35,006 nt of DNA, taken from a virus. The stretch spans positions 1 to 35,006 of the IMG/VR virus record IMGVR_UViG_3300008451_000413, one strand, 5' to 3'. Under the pieces are notes generated by a model that saw only the letters and a list, made by a program, of their open reading frames with translations, had not been told where the DNA came from and did no database searches. Below are positions 12,985 to 20,906 of the stretch, one piece after another. The translations under genes and the position numbers were made by a program. The first letter of the stretch is position 1, and every line of letters begins with the position of its first letter.

Positions 12985-13106
12985 CAGTAGGACAAGTGCC
13001 TTCAAAATTTAGCCCCTTCAATGGGGCTTAGGCAATGAATAGTGTCGCAACCTTTCATGGCCTAGTGCCCCTAAAGCCGCTTTGTAGCAATACAGGCGGC
13101 TTTTTG
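12985..13106 (+). ncRNA. Predicted short leader RNA between late promoter and terminator
   Basis: A transcript from the promoter above would run about 120 nt to the terminator ending near 13106, with no ORF of note. It contains a first stem-loop, AGCCCC/GGGGCT (13011-13016 with 13023-13028). Size and position resemble the lambda 6S leader RNA made between pR' and tR'. Both ends are predictions. Confidence 0.45.
13073..13106 (+). terminator. GNRA-capped intrinsic terminator (tR'-like)
   Basis: Arms AAAGCCGC (13073-13080) and GCGGCTTT (13096-13103), with an inner TGTA/TACA stem capped by GCAA, a GNRA tetraloop. The 3' arm runs straight into TTTTT. This is a strong rho-independent terminator about 120 nt downstream of the late promoter; antitermination would be needed to reach the terminase genes. 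Confidence 0.75.
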
Positions 13107-13108
13107 CA

Positions 13109-13167
13109 TTCTGGCGGCGATCTTCACACCTCATGCGCTCTTATGCCTAAGTGATCGACCGCCAGAA
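13109..13167. other. Long inverted repeat in late leader
   Basis: TTCTGGCGGCGATC (13109-13122) pairs with GATCGACCGCCAGAA (13153-13167) across a 30-base loop, with one extra A in the 3' arm. No T-run follows. It may be an RNA stem in a read-through transcript or a protein-binding or packaging site. Smaller arms occur downstream: GGGTG/CACCC (13217-13221, 13235-13239) and GGTTGG/CCAACC (13251-13256, 13270-13275). Confidence 0.5.
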
Positions 13168-13276
13168 CCTAGCAGACCCAGGCGCGTAGTAAAGCCCGTG
13201 AAAAACCGGTGACTCTGGGTGAAGAAGAACCGCGCACCCATTTACTCCTTGGTTGGTTTTTGAAAAGTTCCAACCC

Positions 13277-13310
13277 TTGCAACTCCGCAGCAATGCCGAG
13301 TTGCTTTTTT
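13277..13310 (+). terminator. Second intrinsic terminator before terminase
   Basis: GCAACTC (13279-13285) and GAGTTGC (13298-13304) form a 7-bp stem with a 12-base loop, followed by TTTTTT (13305-13310). It lies 28 bp before the small-terminase ATG. Two terminators in series upstream of the late genes fit antitermination control. The remaining sequence 12941-13338 has no gene that I can support. Confidence 0.7.
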
Positions 13311-13338
13311 ATTCCTTCGATACCCACACGGATTCGAT

Positions 13339-13635
13339 ATGACAGCAAACACAACACAGCCGAAAAATTCGGGTAAGTTCGGAAAAGGCAACCCCGGAAA
13401 GCCTAAAGGCGCAGTGCAAAAAAGCACAGCCGCAATCAAAGACATGATTAAAGCCGCTTTAGAGCAGGCTGGCGGCGTTGATTACTTGGTAGAGAGGGCT
13501 AACGACCCGCGCACAGCTTCGGCGTTCCTAGGCTTGGTTGGCAAAGTTATGCCCATGCAGGTGACGGGCGCTGACGGTGGCCCGGTAGAGGTTGGCGTCA
13601 CATTCCAGGTGGTAGGCGTTGCCCCGAAAACTTGA
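13339..13635 (+). CDS. Terminase small subunit
   Basis: A 98-residue protein with an N-terminal glycine/lysine-rich box (KFGKGNPGKPKGAVQK) and then a helical core (IKDMIKAALEQAGGVDYLVE, then TASAFLGLVGKVMPMQV). This GKGNPGKPKG opening is usual in phage proteins annotated as small terminase-type DNA-recognition subunits. It directly precedes and overlaps terL by 17 bp. It would recognise the packaging site and regulate the large subunit. Confidence 0.7.
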   Translation: MTANTTQPKNSGKFGKGNPGKPKGAVQKSTAAIKDMIKAALEQAGGVDYLVERANDPRTASAFLGLVGKVMPMQVTGADGGPVEVGVTFQVVGVAPKT

Positions 13636-14875
13636 AGTACCAATTGCCTTACTGCCACTATTGCAGCAACAGGCTCGGTACAAGATTGTCCACGGTGGCC
13701 GTGGATCTGGTAAGAGTTGGACGGTAGCTAGGCTATTGGTTCTGATGGCGGCTAGTAAGCCTATCCGGGTTCTATGTGCTCGGGAGACTCAAAAGAGTAT
13801 CCAAGAGTCAGTTCATAGGTTGCTCAAGGACCAGATCGAAACGCTAGGGCTTTCGGACAGGTTCGATATTCAAGAAACCCGCATTCTCGGGACTAACGGT
13901 GGCGACTTCGCTTTTGCAGGCATACGGCAGCAGGGCATTGCTAACCTAAAGTCTTTCGAGGGCACGGACGTTGTGTGGGTTGAAGAGGCTCAGGTAGTCT
14001 CCAAGCGTTCGTGGGATGTGCTTATCCCGACTATCCGCAAGCCGGGTAGCGAGATATGGATAACGTTTAACCCCGAACTGGACAGTGACGAAACCTATAC
14101 ACGGTTTGTCACGAACCCGCCAACGGGTGCATTAGTCATTGCTTGTAACTGGTCCGATAACCCTTGGTTTCCAGCAGAGCTAGAAGCCGAGCGCATTGAC
14201 TGGCTCAAGCGTGACCCGGTTGGATATGAAACCGTATGGAATGGACGGTGCAGGCCAGCGGTAGAGGGCGCTATCTACGCGCAAGAGATCGATGCGGTTT
14301 TCCGTGAGTCACGGATAAGGAATGTTCCTTACGACCCAATGCTCAAGGTCCACACCGTGTGGGACTTGGGATGGAATGACTCTATGTCGGTCATCTGCGT
14401 GCAGCGTAGTGCCTCAGAGATTCGGATTATTGACTATATAGAAGATAGTCACCGGACGCTAGACAGCTACGTGATGCAGCTAAAGGATAAGCGCTGGAAC
14501 TGGGGCACAGACTTCATTCCGCATGACGGACGCTCAAAAGACTTCAAGAGCGGCAAAAGCACTGAGGAAATTATGCAGGCACTAGGCCGCACGGTTCAGG
14601 TGCTAGGCCGCGACAACGTAGAAGAGGGAATCAGAGCCGCACGCATGCTCTTTCCTCGCACCTACTTTGACAAAGACAAAACACAGCCGCTGATTAATAG
14701 CCTGAAGCGCTACCGGCGACAGGTAAACCAGCAGACAAATGAACCCGGCGCTCCATTGCACGACGAACATTCACATGCAGCAGATGCATTTAGATATGTA
14801 GCGATGGCCGCAGAACTTATGTCCAACGACGATTACTCAGGGTCTATCAATTACCCGAAACTTTCATACGCCTAA
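13619..14875 (+). CDS. Terminase large subunit
   Basis: The ATPase domain has Walker A GGRGSGKS (26-33), Walker B VVWVEEA (118-124) and NPELDSDETY (151-160). The C-terminal RNase H-like nuclease has D249 in VWDLGWNDS, D303 in IPHDGRSKD and a late Asp in HSHAADAFRY. At 418 residues it fits the P22/Sf6/PBSX-type packaging motor, which generally uses headful cleavage. The start is TTG 13619, overlapping terS; no better ATG exists before the Walker A motif. Confidence 0.93.
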   Translation: MPRKLEVPIALLPLLQQQARYKIVHGGRGSGKSWTVARLLVLMAASKPIRVLCARETQKSIQESVHRLLKDQIETLGLSDRFDIQETRILGTNGGDFAFAGIRQQGIANLKSFEGTDVVWVEEAQVVSKRSWDVLIPTIRKPGSEIWITFNPELDSDETYTRFVTNPPTGALVIACNWSDNPWFPAELEAERIDWLKRDPVGYETVWNGRCRPAVEGAIYAQEIDAVFRESRIRNVPYDPMLKVHTVWDLGWNDSMSVICVQRSASEIRIIDYIEDSHRTLDSYVMQLKDKRWNWGTDFIPHDGRSKDFKSGKSTEEIMQALGRTVQVLGRDNVEEGIRAARMLFPRTYFDKDKTQPLINSLKRYRRQVNQQTNEPGAPLHDEHSHAADAFRYVAMAAELMSNDDYSGSINYPKLSYA

Positions 14876-17290
14876 ATGCCTAAATCTACACCACTAACTG
14901 ATGACGAACTGAGGGCGCTTACCGACCTCGAAATGCGTCAATCGGTAGGCTATTGGGCCGGTAAGCTGGCGAACCAGCGCCAGAAGGCAATGCAGTATTA
15001 CTTGGCCGAGCCTGTGGGTGATCTTGCCCCGCCTGAAGTGGACGGACGTTCTAGCATCGTTGTTCCATTGGTGCGCAATACCATCGAATCAATGCTGCCG
15101 CAATTGATGGTTAAGTTTGCAGGATCTGAGCGTGTAGTGGAGTTTGAGCCGAATAAACCCGGCGACGAGCAAGCAGCAGAGCAGGCAACAGACTACGTTT
15201 CCTTCATCTACAACACACGTAGCAATGGCGAGAGCATCACCTACACATGGATGAAAGATGCGCTGATTAGCAAGAACGGCATTATCAAAGTCTGGTGGGA
15301 CACACGCTCGGAAGAGAAGCGCGAAGAGTACAAGGCTCTTTCTGATGTTGAGTTAGCTCAATTGATGGACGACGACGAGATCGAAGTCACCGAGCAGAAC
15401 AGCTATCCAGACGAGGAAGACGCGAAGCAGCGGCAGAAGGCACTAGAGCAGATCAACGCTCAGATGGCCCAAGCAACACAAGCCGCAGCGCAGGGCAACC
15501 AGCAGGCAGCGCAAGCGGTTCAGCAGTTCCAGGCGCAGATAGAGCAGATCAACGCGCAGCCTCCAAAGGTTCTGTTTGATGTTGTGTGCAAGCGCGTTAA
15601 GGCTGGCGGTAAGGTCCAAATTGACAACGTACCGCCCGAAGAGTTCCTGATTAACCGCGATGCAAAGAGCATCGAAACGGCTAGGTTTGTAGCGCACCGG
15701 GTACAGCGCACCATCTCTGATTTAAAGAGCATGGGCTACACGGATGTGGACGGCATTAGTGGAGACGACCAATCCACCTCCACAAACATGGAGCGCATTA
15801 CTCGCCTGCAATACGACGATGAAATGGCCGCTAACGGTCAAGATGCAGCCTCTACCGTTGACGACTCGCAAAAGCGCGTATGGGTCACAGAGTGCTATAT
15901 CCGAGTGGATGCAGACGGCGACGGGATAAGCGAACTGCGAAAGATTACCCGCGCTGGCGCTAAGTTGCTGGACAACGAGATAGTCGATTGCGCACCGTTC
16001 GTGTCTATTACGCCCGTGCCAATGCCGCACAAGTTCTTTGGGCTATCTGTTGCTGATCTGGCAATGGAAGGCATGCGGATGGAAACATCCTTAGTTCGTG
16101 CGAACTTCGACAATACATATTTGTCGGTTAACGGGCGGTACTTCGCGGTTGAAGGACAGGTAAATCTGGACGACCTGCTTACTTCGCGTCCTGGCGGCAT
16201 TGTCCGCATCAAGCAACCCGGCGCGGCTGGCAGGCTTGACCAAGGCGCAGGCGATATGCAGTCGTCCATGGCTATGCTGGAGTACGTCAAGGGCTTCAAT
16301 GAAGACTCTACAGGCTGGAGCCGATACAACCAAGGCACGGATGGCGACTCGCTGAACAATACAGCAACAGGCGTGAACATCGTTACCAACCGCGCAGATA
16401 TGCGGCTTGACCTGATAGCGCGTAACTTTGCTACAGGGTTCCGCGACCTGTTCAACATGATTCTGAAGCTGGTAAGCCAAAACGCTACCAAAGGGGACGT
16501 TATCAATCTACGTGGTACGTGGGTTCCGATTGACCCACGCGAATGGCGCAACGGCTTCACAGCAACTATCAACGTTGGTCTTGGTAATGGCAACCGCGAC
16601 CAGCAGATCAAGCAACTGATGGCGCTGTTGAACGAGCAGAAGCAGGGCATGCAGTTTGGCATTGCCACCCCTCAGAACGTGTACGCAGCAGAGCAAGAGC
16701 TAGTTAAAGCGCTGGGATTCAAGAACGGTGACAAGTTTTGGACAGACCCATCCAAGCAACCACCACAGCCACAACAGCCTCCATTGCCCATTCAATTGGA
16801 GCAGATGAAGATTCAGGCCGACGCGCAAAAGCATCAAGCGCAGACCCAGCAGGAGCAAATGAAGTTCCAGGCTGAAATGCAGTCAAACATGCAGCTTGAG
16901 CAGTTGAAAGCAGACGCAAAGCTACAAGAGACACGTGCACAGCTTGAATTGCAGGCTGCGAACGATCAGCGCGACAGCGAGCGCGAAGTTATGAAGGCGC
17001 AACTAGACGCGCAGCTTGAACAGCAACGAATCGAGTTTGAAAAGTGGAAAGCCGAGCTAGATGCCCGGGTAAAACTGCGCGTTGCTCAGATCGGCAAAGA
17101 AGCATCAGGCGATGAACTAATGGAAGAAATGGGAGACGATTTGCAGCCAAAGGTTAGCCCGTTGACGCAACTGTCAGAAATGCACGCTCAGACCTTGCAA
17201 GCTGTTGCAGCACTGGCAGAAACATTAGCCAAGCCTAAGCAGATCATCCGTGACGCAAACGGTACTGCGGTGGGGGTGACAAGTGCCTGA
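14876..17290 (+). CDS. Portal protein (P22-type)
   Basis: The 804-residue product begins directly after the terL stop. The N-terminal 500 residues match the P22-family portal pattern: IVVPLVRNTIESMLPQL, SKNGIIKVWWDTR, and a late TGVNIVTNRADMRLDLIAR block. Residues 160-220 are a Gln/Ala-rich helical insertion. The C-terminus (about 600-760) is a long Gln-rich coiled coil (QLEQMKIQADAQKHQAQTQQ and onward) like the barrel of P22 portal. P22 portal is 725 residues, so this one is slightly longer. It forms the dodecameric DNA entry channel. Confidence 0.88.
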   Translation: MPKSTPLTDDELRALTDLEMRQSVGYWAGKLANQRQKAMQYYLAEPVGDLAPPEVDGRSSIVVPLVRNTIESMLPQLMVKFAGSERVVEFEPNKPGDEQAAEQATDYVSFIYNTRSNGESITYTWMKDALISKNGIIKVWWDTRSEEKREEYKALSDVELAQLMDDDEIEVTEQNSYPDEEDAKQRQKALEQINAQMAQATQAAAQGNQQAAQAVQQFQAQIEQINAQPPKVLFDVVCKRVKAGGKVQIDNVPPEEFLINRDAKSIETARFVAHRVQRTISDLKSMGYTDVDGISGDDQSTSTNMERITRLQYDDEMAANGQDAASTVDDSQKRVWVTECYIRVDADGDGISELRKITRAGAKLLDNEIVDCAPFVSITPVPMPHKFFGLSVADLAMEGMRMETSLVRANFDNTYLSVNGRYFAVEGQVNLDDLLTSRPGGIVRIKQPGAAGRLDQGAGDMQSSMAMLEYVKGFNEDSTGWSRYNQGTDGDSLNNTATGVNIVTNRADMRLDLIARNFATGFRDLFNMILKLVSQNATKGDVINLRGTWVPIDPREWRNGFTATINVGLGNGNRDQQIKQLMALLNEQKQGMQFGIATPQNVYAAEQELVKALGFKNGDKFWTDPSKQPPQPQQPPLPIQLEQMKIQADAQKHQAQTQQEQMKFQAEMQSNMQLEQLKADAKLQETRAQLELQAANDQRDSEREVMKAQLDAQLEQQRIEFEKWKAELDARVKLRVAQIGKEASGDELMEEMGDDLQPKVSPLTQLSEMHAQTLQAVAALAETLAKPKQIIRDANGTAVGVTSA

Positions 17291-18683
17291 TAACTTTGTA
17301 GCAAATCCCGGTTCTGGTGGGTCTACGTTCGCTGCTGATGATGTTGGCGGGGTTCTTTATCCAATTAGCAAGATTGACATAGGCGGCGATGGTGTTTCTA
17401 GCCCGGTAAATGCTGGTAATCCGTTGCCTGTTTCCGGCACGTTCTGGCCTGTTACGCAGCCTGTTAGCGCATCGTCTAACCTGCCAACGTCAAACAACGC
17501 CACAATATTCCAGTTCAGTTCTGGTAATACAAGCGTTACGCAACTCACAGCAGCAGCGACATTTCTCGGAGTTATTGAAACCGCGCTAGATCAACCGGCG
17601 ATATCACTTTTATTGACCAGCGATCAACCCATCACGTTGACCGTTAAGCAGTACATTGATCTTGCTGGAAGTCGTGCTGTGCCGGATATTGTGTTTTACG
17701 TGGCTGCAAACGCTGGTTTTGCCAGGTCATTCACGCTGAATGGCAACTATGTACGAGTGCAAGCCACCAACACGGGCGCATCCACCACCACCACGTTTAG
17801 TTTAAACACCGCGTATGGTGATCTGGGCGACTCAGACAGTAGCGGCATCATGCCGGTGACCGAGCTTCCCTTGGTGCTCACCGGCGCAGCGGCGCAGACT
17901 GCCACCGTAAACAACATTCTTGGCCCAACGGCTGGCACTGCTGGCTTGAATGTGTCGGGCTATCGCGCTGCATCGGTTCAAGTGACTTGCACAGCCACTG
18001 GCGGCACCTTCATCTTTGAGCAGAGCAATGACAATGTGAACTGGGTGGCATTGCCCGTGTTTAACAGCGCACTGGTTACTGGCGTTGCTATCACAGCGGC
18101 AATCACAGCGACCAATAGCTCCATCATCTACAGCTTCCCGTTGCGTTGCAACCTGGTACGCCTTCGTATAGCAACGACATTGACGGGCGGCAGTGCTCAG
18201 GCGTTCACACGAATCGGGACAGACCCTTGGACGCCAGCTGTCAACCTTGTTGCACAGCCTTCCGGCGCTAACTTTTCAGCGACTGCAACGCTTGCCAACA
18301 ATACCAATCTGGTTGGTGACGTAGGCCAGCAGTATCGGGGCAACGCGACAGGCGCGGCATCTGGTGCTCACATCGTAAGCGCGGCGAGCGTCAATGCAAC
18401 GATTGTTAAGGCAAGCGCTGGCCGTGTTCTCGGCTGGAACTTGCTCAACACAACGGCAACTATTCAGTACGTCAAGCTGCACAACCAGACAACAAGTCCA
18501 ACGGCTGGCGCTGGCGTGGTTAGAACTATCGGCATCCCTGCTAACGGCGTTAGAGAGATGGCTATTGAAGGCGGTATTGCTTTCGCTACTGGCATCGGCA
18601 TGACCATTGTCACCGGCTCACCAGACGCCGATGCAACCGCTACAACGCTTGGGGCAGTCGTTGGCGATCTGTTCTTTGCCTAA
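17283..18683 (+). CDS. Virion structural protein, beta-sandwich type
   Basis: GTG 17283 overlaps the portal end by 8 bp; it is the only sensible start. The 466-residue product is rich in Thr, Ala, Val and Gly with many beta strands. A central domain (YRAASVQVTCTATGGTFIFE, then SNDNVNWVAL) resembles the discoidin-like modules of phage head or fibre proteins. It is probably a decoration or surface protein. No catalytic motif is visible; the exact role is unknown. Confidence 0.6.
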   Translation: MPDNFVANPGSGGSTFAADDVGGVLYPISKIDIGGDGVSSPVNAGNPLPVSGTFWPVTQPVSASSNLPTSNNATIFQFSSGNTSVTQLTAAATFLGVIETALDQPAISLLLTSDQPITLTVKQYIDLAGSRAVPDIVFYVAANAGFARSFTLNGNYVRVQATNTGASTTTTFSLNTAYGDLGDSDSSGIMPVTELPLVLTGAAAQTATVNNILGPTAGTAGLNVSGYRAASVQVTCTATGGTFIFEQSNDNVNWVALPVFNSALVTGVAITAAITATNSSIIYSFPLRCNLVRLRIATTLTGGSAQAFTRIGTDPWTPAVNLVAQPSGANFSATATLANNTNLVGDVGQQYRGNATGAASGAHIVSAASVNATIVKASAGRVLGWNLLNTTATIQYVKLHNQTTSPTAGAGVVRTIGIPANGVREMAIEGGIAFATGIGMTIVTGSPDADATATTLGAVVGDLFFA

Positions 18684-18706
18684 AGAATTATCAACAGGGA
18701 GAAAAA

Positions 18707-18976
18707 ATGGGAAAACCAGTCACTATCACTATGAAGCTGCGCGATGAGGAAAACAACATTATCGGCAACGTGCAGAACTCAGGAACCACGGAAGATGAAG
18801 GCTTGACCGTTGTGCTTGGCCTTGGCTACCTGCCAAACGTTGCAGCGGCTGCGGCATTGGGCGATGTAATCGTTGAGGTTGCAACAACTACGACAGCCAC
18901 GTTTGAGCCTGTTGCGGCTGAGGCTGTTCCAGACGTTGAAAACAACATGCAGACGATCACGTTCACCCTGCCTTAA
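18707..18976 (+). CDS. Hypothetical structural protein (89 aa)
   Basis: AGGGAGAAAAA precedes ATG 18707. The product starts MGKPVTITMKLRDEENNIIG, has alternating beta strands and a Thr/Ala/Val-rich C-terminus, and no cysteines. The setting among head genes suggests a minor capsid component. Family not recognised. Confidence 0.55.
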   Translation: MGKPVTITMKLRDEENNIIGNVQNSGTTEDEGLTVVLGLGYLPNVAAAAALGDVIVEVATTTTATFEPVAAEAVPDVENNMQTITFTLP

Positions 18977-18979
18977 ACG

Positions 18980-19402
18980 ATGTGGATTCACCTACTAGCG
19001 CTTGAGTTAATAGACGGCGCTGGTGGTGAAGTAACGCCTGAAACGCCAACTGTTGGCGGTGGTTACGACGACGAGAAGACAAAAAAACCTGCAAAGAAAA
19101 GGTTTGTAGTAGAGCGTGACGGTAAGTTGCTGGTGTTCAACACAGCACAGGCCGCATTGGACGCGCAGCCCAAAAAGAAAAAGATCCAACCTGTTGAGGT
19201 TGTTGCAGAGCCGGAAGTTAAGACGGTTGAATTGCCAAAAGTGCGCCAATACGCTGCGGTTCTTAACCGAATTGAGGAATACAACACGGCATACAACGGT
19301 AAGCATTACGAGGCATTGATTGCCATGTTTACGACAATGCAGGCGCAGGCATTGAAGCGCATCCAGGACGAAGAAGACATACAACTTCTGTTACTAGCAT
19401 GA
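18980..19402 (+). CDS. Hypothetical head-region protein (140 aa)
   Basis: The opening MWIHLLALELIDGAGG is followed by a lysine-rich linker (DDEKTKKPAKKRFVVERDGK), a short beta unit (LLVFNTAQAALDAQ), a second basic linker, and a helical C-terminus (YEALIAMFTTMQAQALKRIQ). It overlaps the next gene by ATGA. The same layout (short hydrophobic start, basic linker, helix) occurs in other podovirus head loci, but the role is unknown. Confidence 0.6.
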   Translation: MWIHLLALELIDGAGGEVTPETPTVGGGYDDEKTKKPAKKRFVVERDGKLLVFNTAQAALDAQPKKKKIQPVEVVAEPEVKTVELPKVRQYAAVLNRIEEYNTAYNGKHYEALIAMFTTMQAQALKRIQDEEDIQLLLLA

Positions 19403-19695
19403 CCATAGAACAACAATTGCACGATGGCTCACGAGCCAAAGAGATATTGGAGAACGAGCAGTTCAACGCATCGTTTGACGCCATAGAACAGGAGCTATTA
19501 ACAGCATGGAAAACATCGCCACAAAGGGACGCGGAAGGCCGCGAAAAGTTGTTCCAGTACCTAACGCTGTTGGGGAAGGTGAAGAGTCATCTAGTCTCAA
19601 CGCTGGAGAGTGGGAAGTTAGCGGAATTGGAACTGACTCACCGACAAACGATGTACGACCGGGCGAGGGATGGGATTCGTTCGTTGATCGCGTAA
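19399..19695 (+). CDS. Hypothetical helical protein (98 aa)
   Basis: Starts in ATGA overlap with the previous gene. Helical throughout: DGSRAKEILENEQFNASFDA, then EGREKLFQYLTLLGKVKSHL and LAELELTHRQTMYDRAR. Its last 190 bp overlap the next gene in another frame. Helical proteins of about 100 residues with this 'EGREKLF.....LGKVKSHL' pattern occur in podovirus head clusters; function unknown. Confidence 0.65.
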   Translation: MTIEQQLHDGSRAKEILENEQFNASFDAIEQELLTAWKTSPQRDAEGREKLFQYLTLLGKVKSHLVSTLESGKLAELELTHRQTMYDRARDGIRSLIA

Positions 19696-19847
19696 AAGAA
19701 CTTCACCGTACAACAGGTTGGCAAGTTCGCCAAGTGTGGCACCCAAAGCCATTGCTATCTGTCATTGAGCATCACAACGGTTCGATTGTTGTGACAAACG
19801 GAGAGCCAAAGGCATATTTAGCCTCAGGCGAGTACGTGGAAATCTAG
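19506..19847 (+). CDS. Overlapping hypothetical protein with AT-hook-like motif (113 aa)
   Basis: ATG 19506, the only start in this frame, has AGGAG 11 bases upstream. The first 63 residues are encoded inside the 19399 gene in a different frame and include KGRGRPRK (7-14), an AT-hook-like motif. The unique C-terminal part (SFVDRVKELHRTTGWQVRQV, then NGSIVVTNGEPKAYLASGEY) looks like a real small alpha/beta domain. The overlap of about 190 bp is unusual. 19848-19936 has a small GNRA-type hairpin (GGGCC-GGAA-GGCTCC, 19870-19884) and no gene. Confidence 0.55.
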   Translation: MENIATKGRGRPRKVVPVPNAVGEGEESSSLNAGEWEVSGIGTDSPTNDVRPGEGWDSFVDRVKELHRTTGWQVRQVWHPKPLLSVIEHHNGSIVVTNGEPKAYLASGEYVEI

Positions 19848-19936
19848 CGCAAGGTCAACGCGCATGGATGGGCCGGAAGGCTCCTTTAGTTGACTACTCA
19901 AGGGTATCGCAGTGATGCGCCCCCAAGGAGTTTATT

Positions 19937-20884
19937 TTGAGCGAAGAAACAAGTGGTGAACTAACCACCGATTCAGCAGTACCAGCGTTTGCAGCCTTGC
20001 TAGACCCGAACTATGTAGCTGAACCAGAAGAAAAGCGGGAAGAAACGCAAGAGGCAGAGGAATCGCAAGATACACCTGAGCCCGAGCAAGAAGCCGCACA
20101 AGAGGAAGCCGAAGAAGCCGACGATCTTGAATCTTTGAAAGTCCCCGTAAAAATCAACGGCAAGACTGTGGAAGTTTCAGTAGCCGAGCTAAAGGCTGAA
20201 TACGGCAAGGACAAAGCCTCGCAAGAACGCTTTGAACAAGCCGCAGAAATGCGCAAGAGTGCAGAAGCGGAAACGCAGAAAGCACAGGCCGAACGTGCCA
20301 CCTATGCGCAAAACCTTCAACGCATGGCAGTACAGCTTGAAGGCGCTCTACAAGAGCAACACAAGACAGATTGGAACGCGCTACTTGAAAGCGACCCCAT
20401 CGAGTACCTGAGACAGCAGAACCTCTTTCAACAGAGGCAGGCTGCTTATCAGCAAAACATGGCGGAACAGCAAAAGATGGCGGCGATGTTCCAGGCCGAG
20501 CAACAGCAGAACCATTTCCGACACCTACAGCAGCAGCAGGACGCACTCCTCGCCAAACTGCCAACGTGGAAGAGTGACCCCGCAAAAGCACAGGCCGAAA
20601 AAGCAGCGCTCAAGACTTACCTACTTGCAGAGGGGTACGCAGAGAGCGATGTGGATGGCATTGCAGATGCTAGGGCAGTTGTCCTTGCACGCAAAGCCAT
20701 GTTGTACGACCAGATGATCGACAAGGCACGAGCAGCTACCAAGAAGGTAAGCACCTTGCCACAGCGTGTTCAACCATCCGGCAACGGACAGCAAAACCTA
20801 GACAAGCGCAGCGCAGCGTTTGGACGACTTTCCAAGACGGGAAGCGTAGACGACGCAGCAGCAGTTTTGCGCCAATTTTTCTAA
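19937..20884 (+). CDS. Scaffolding protein
   Basis: TTG 19937 follows AAGGAGTTTATT. The 315-residue product is acidic at the start (EEKREETQEAEESQDTPEPE), then has VKINGKTVEVSVAELKAEYG, a long Gln/Ala-rich coiled coil (about 85-200) and a basic C-terminal end (RSAAFGRLSKTGSVDDAAAV). This acid/coiled-coil/basic-tail layout and the place immediately before the major capsid gene are those of scaffold proteins, whose C-terminus binds coat protein. Start codon TTG is inferred from the RBS. Confidence 0.78.
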   Translation: MSEETSGELTTDSAVPAFAALLDPNYVAEPEEKREETQEAEESQDTPEPEQEAAQEEAEEADDLESLKVPVKINGKTVEVSVAELKAEYGKDKASQERFEQAAEMRKSAEAETQKAQAERATYAQNLQRMAVQLEGALQEQHKTDWNALLESDPIEYLRQQNLFQQRQAAYQQNMAEQQKMAAMFQAEQQQNHFRHLQQQQDALLAKLPTWKSDPAKAQAEKAALKTYLLAEGYAESDVDGIADARAVVLARKAMLYDQMIDKARAATKKVSTLPQRVQPSGNGQQNLDKRSAAFGRLSKTGSVDDAAAVLRQFF

Positions 20885-20906
20885 ACAGTTTTAAGGATTA
20901 CCCAAA

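Noticed and set aside
12941-13338. tRNA or known riboswitch in the non-coding region
   Set aside because: No T-loop TTCGANNC consensus or acceptor pairing was found; the stems fit terminators and inverted repeats.
15895-16668. 257-aa minus-strand ORF
   Set aside because: It lies wholly inside the portal gene, with no RBS or neighbours on that strand.
19889-19920. TTGACT as a possible promoter before the scaffold gene
   Set aside because: No acceptable -10 at 16-18 bp; the gene is probably read from the late transcript.
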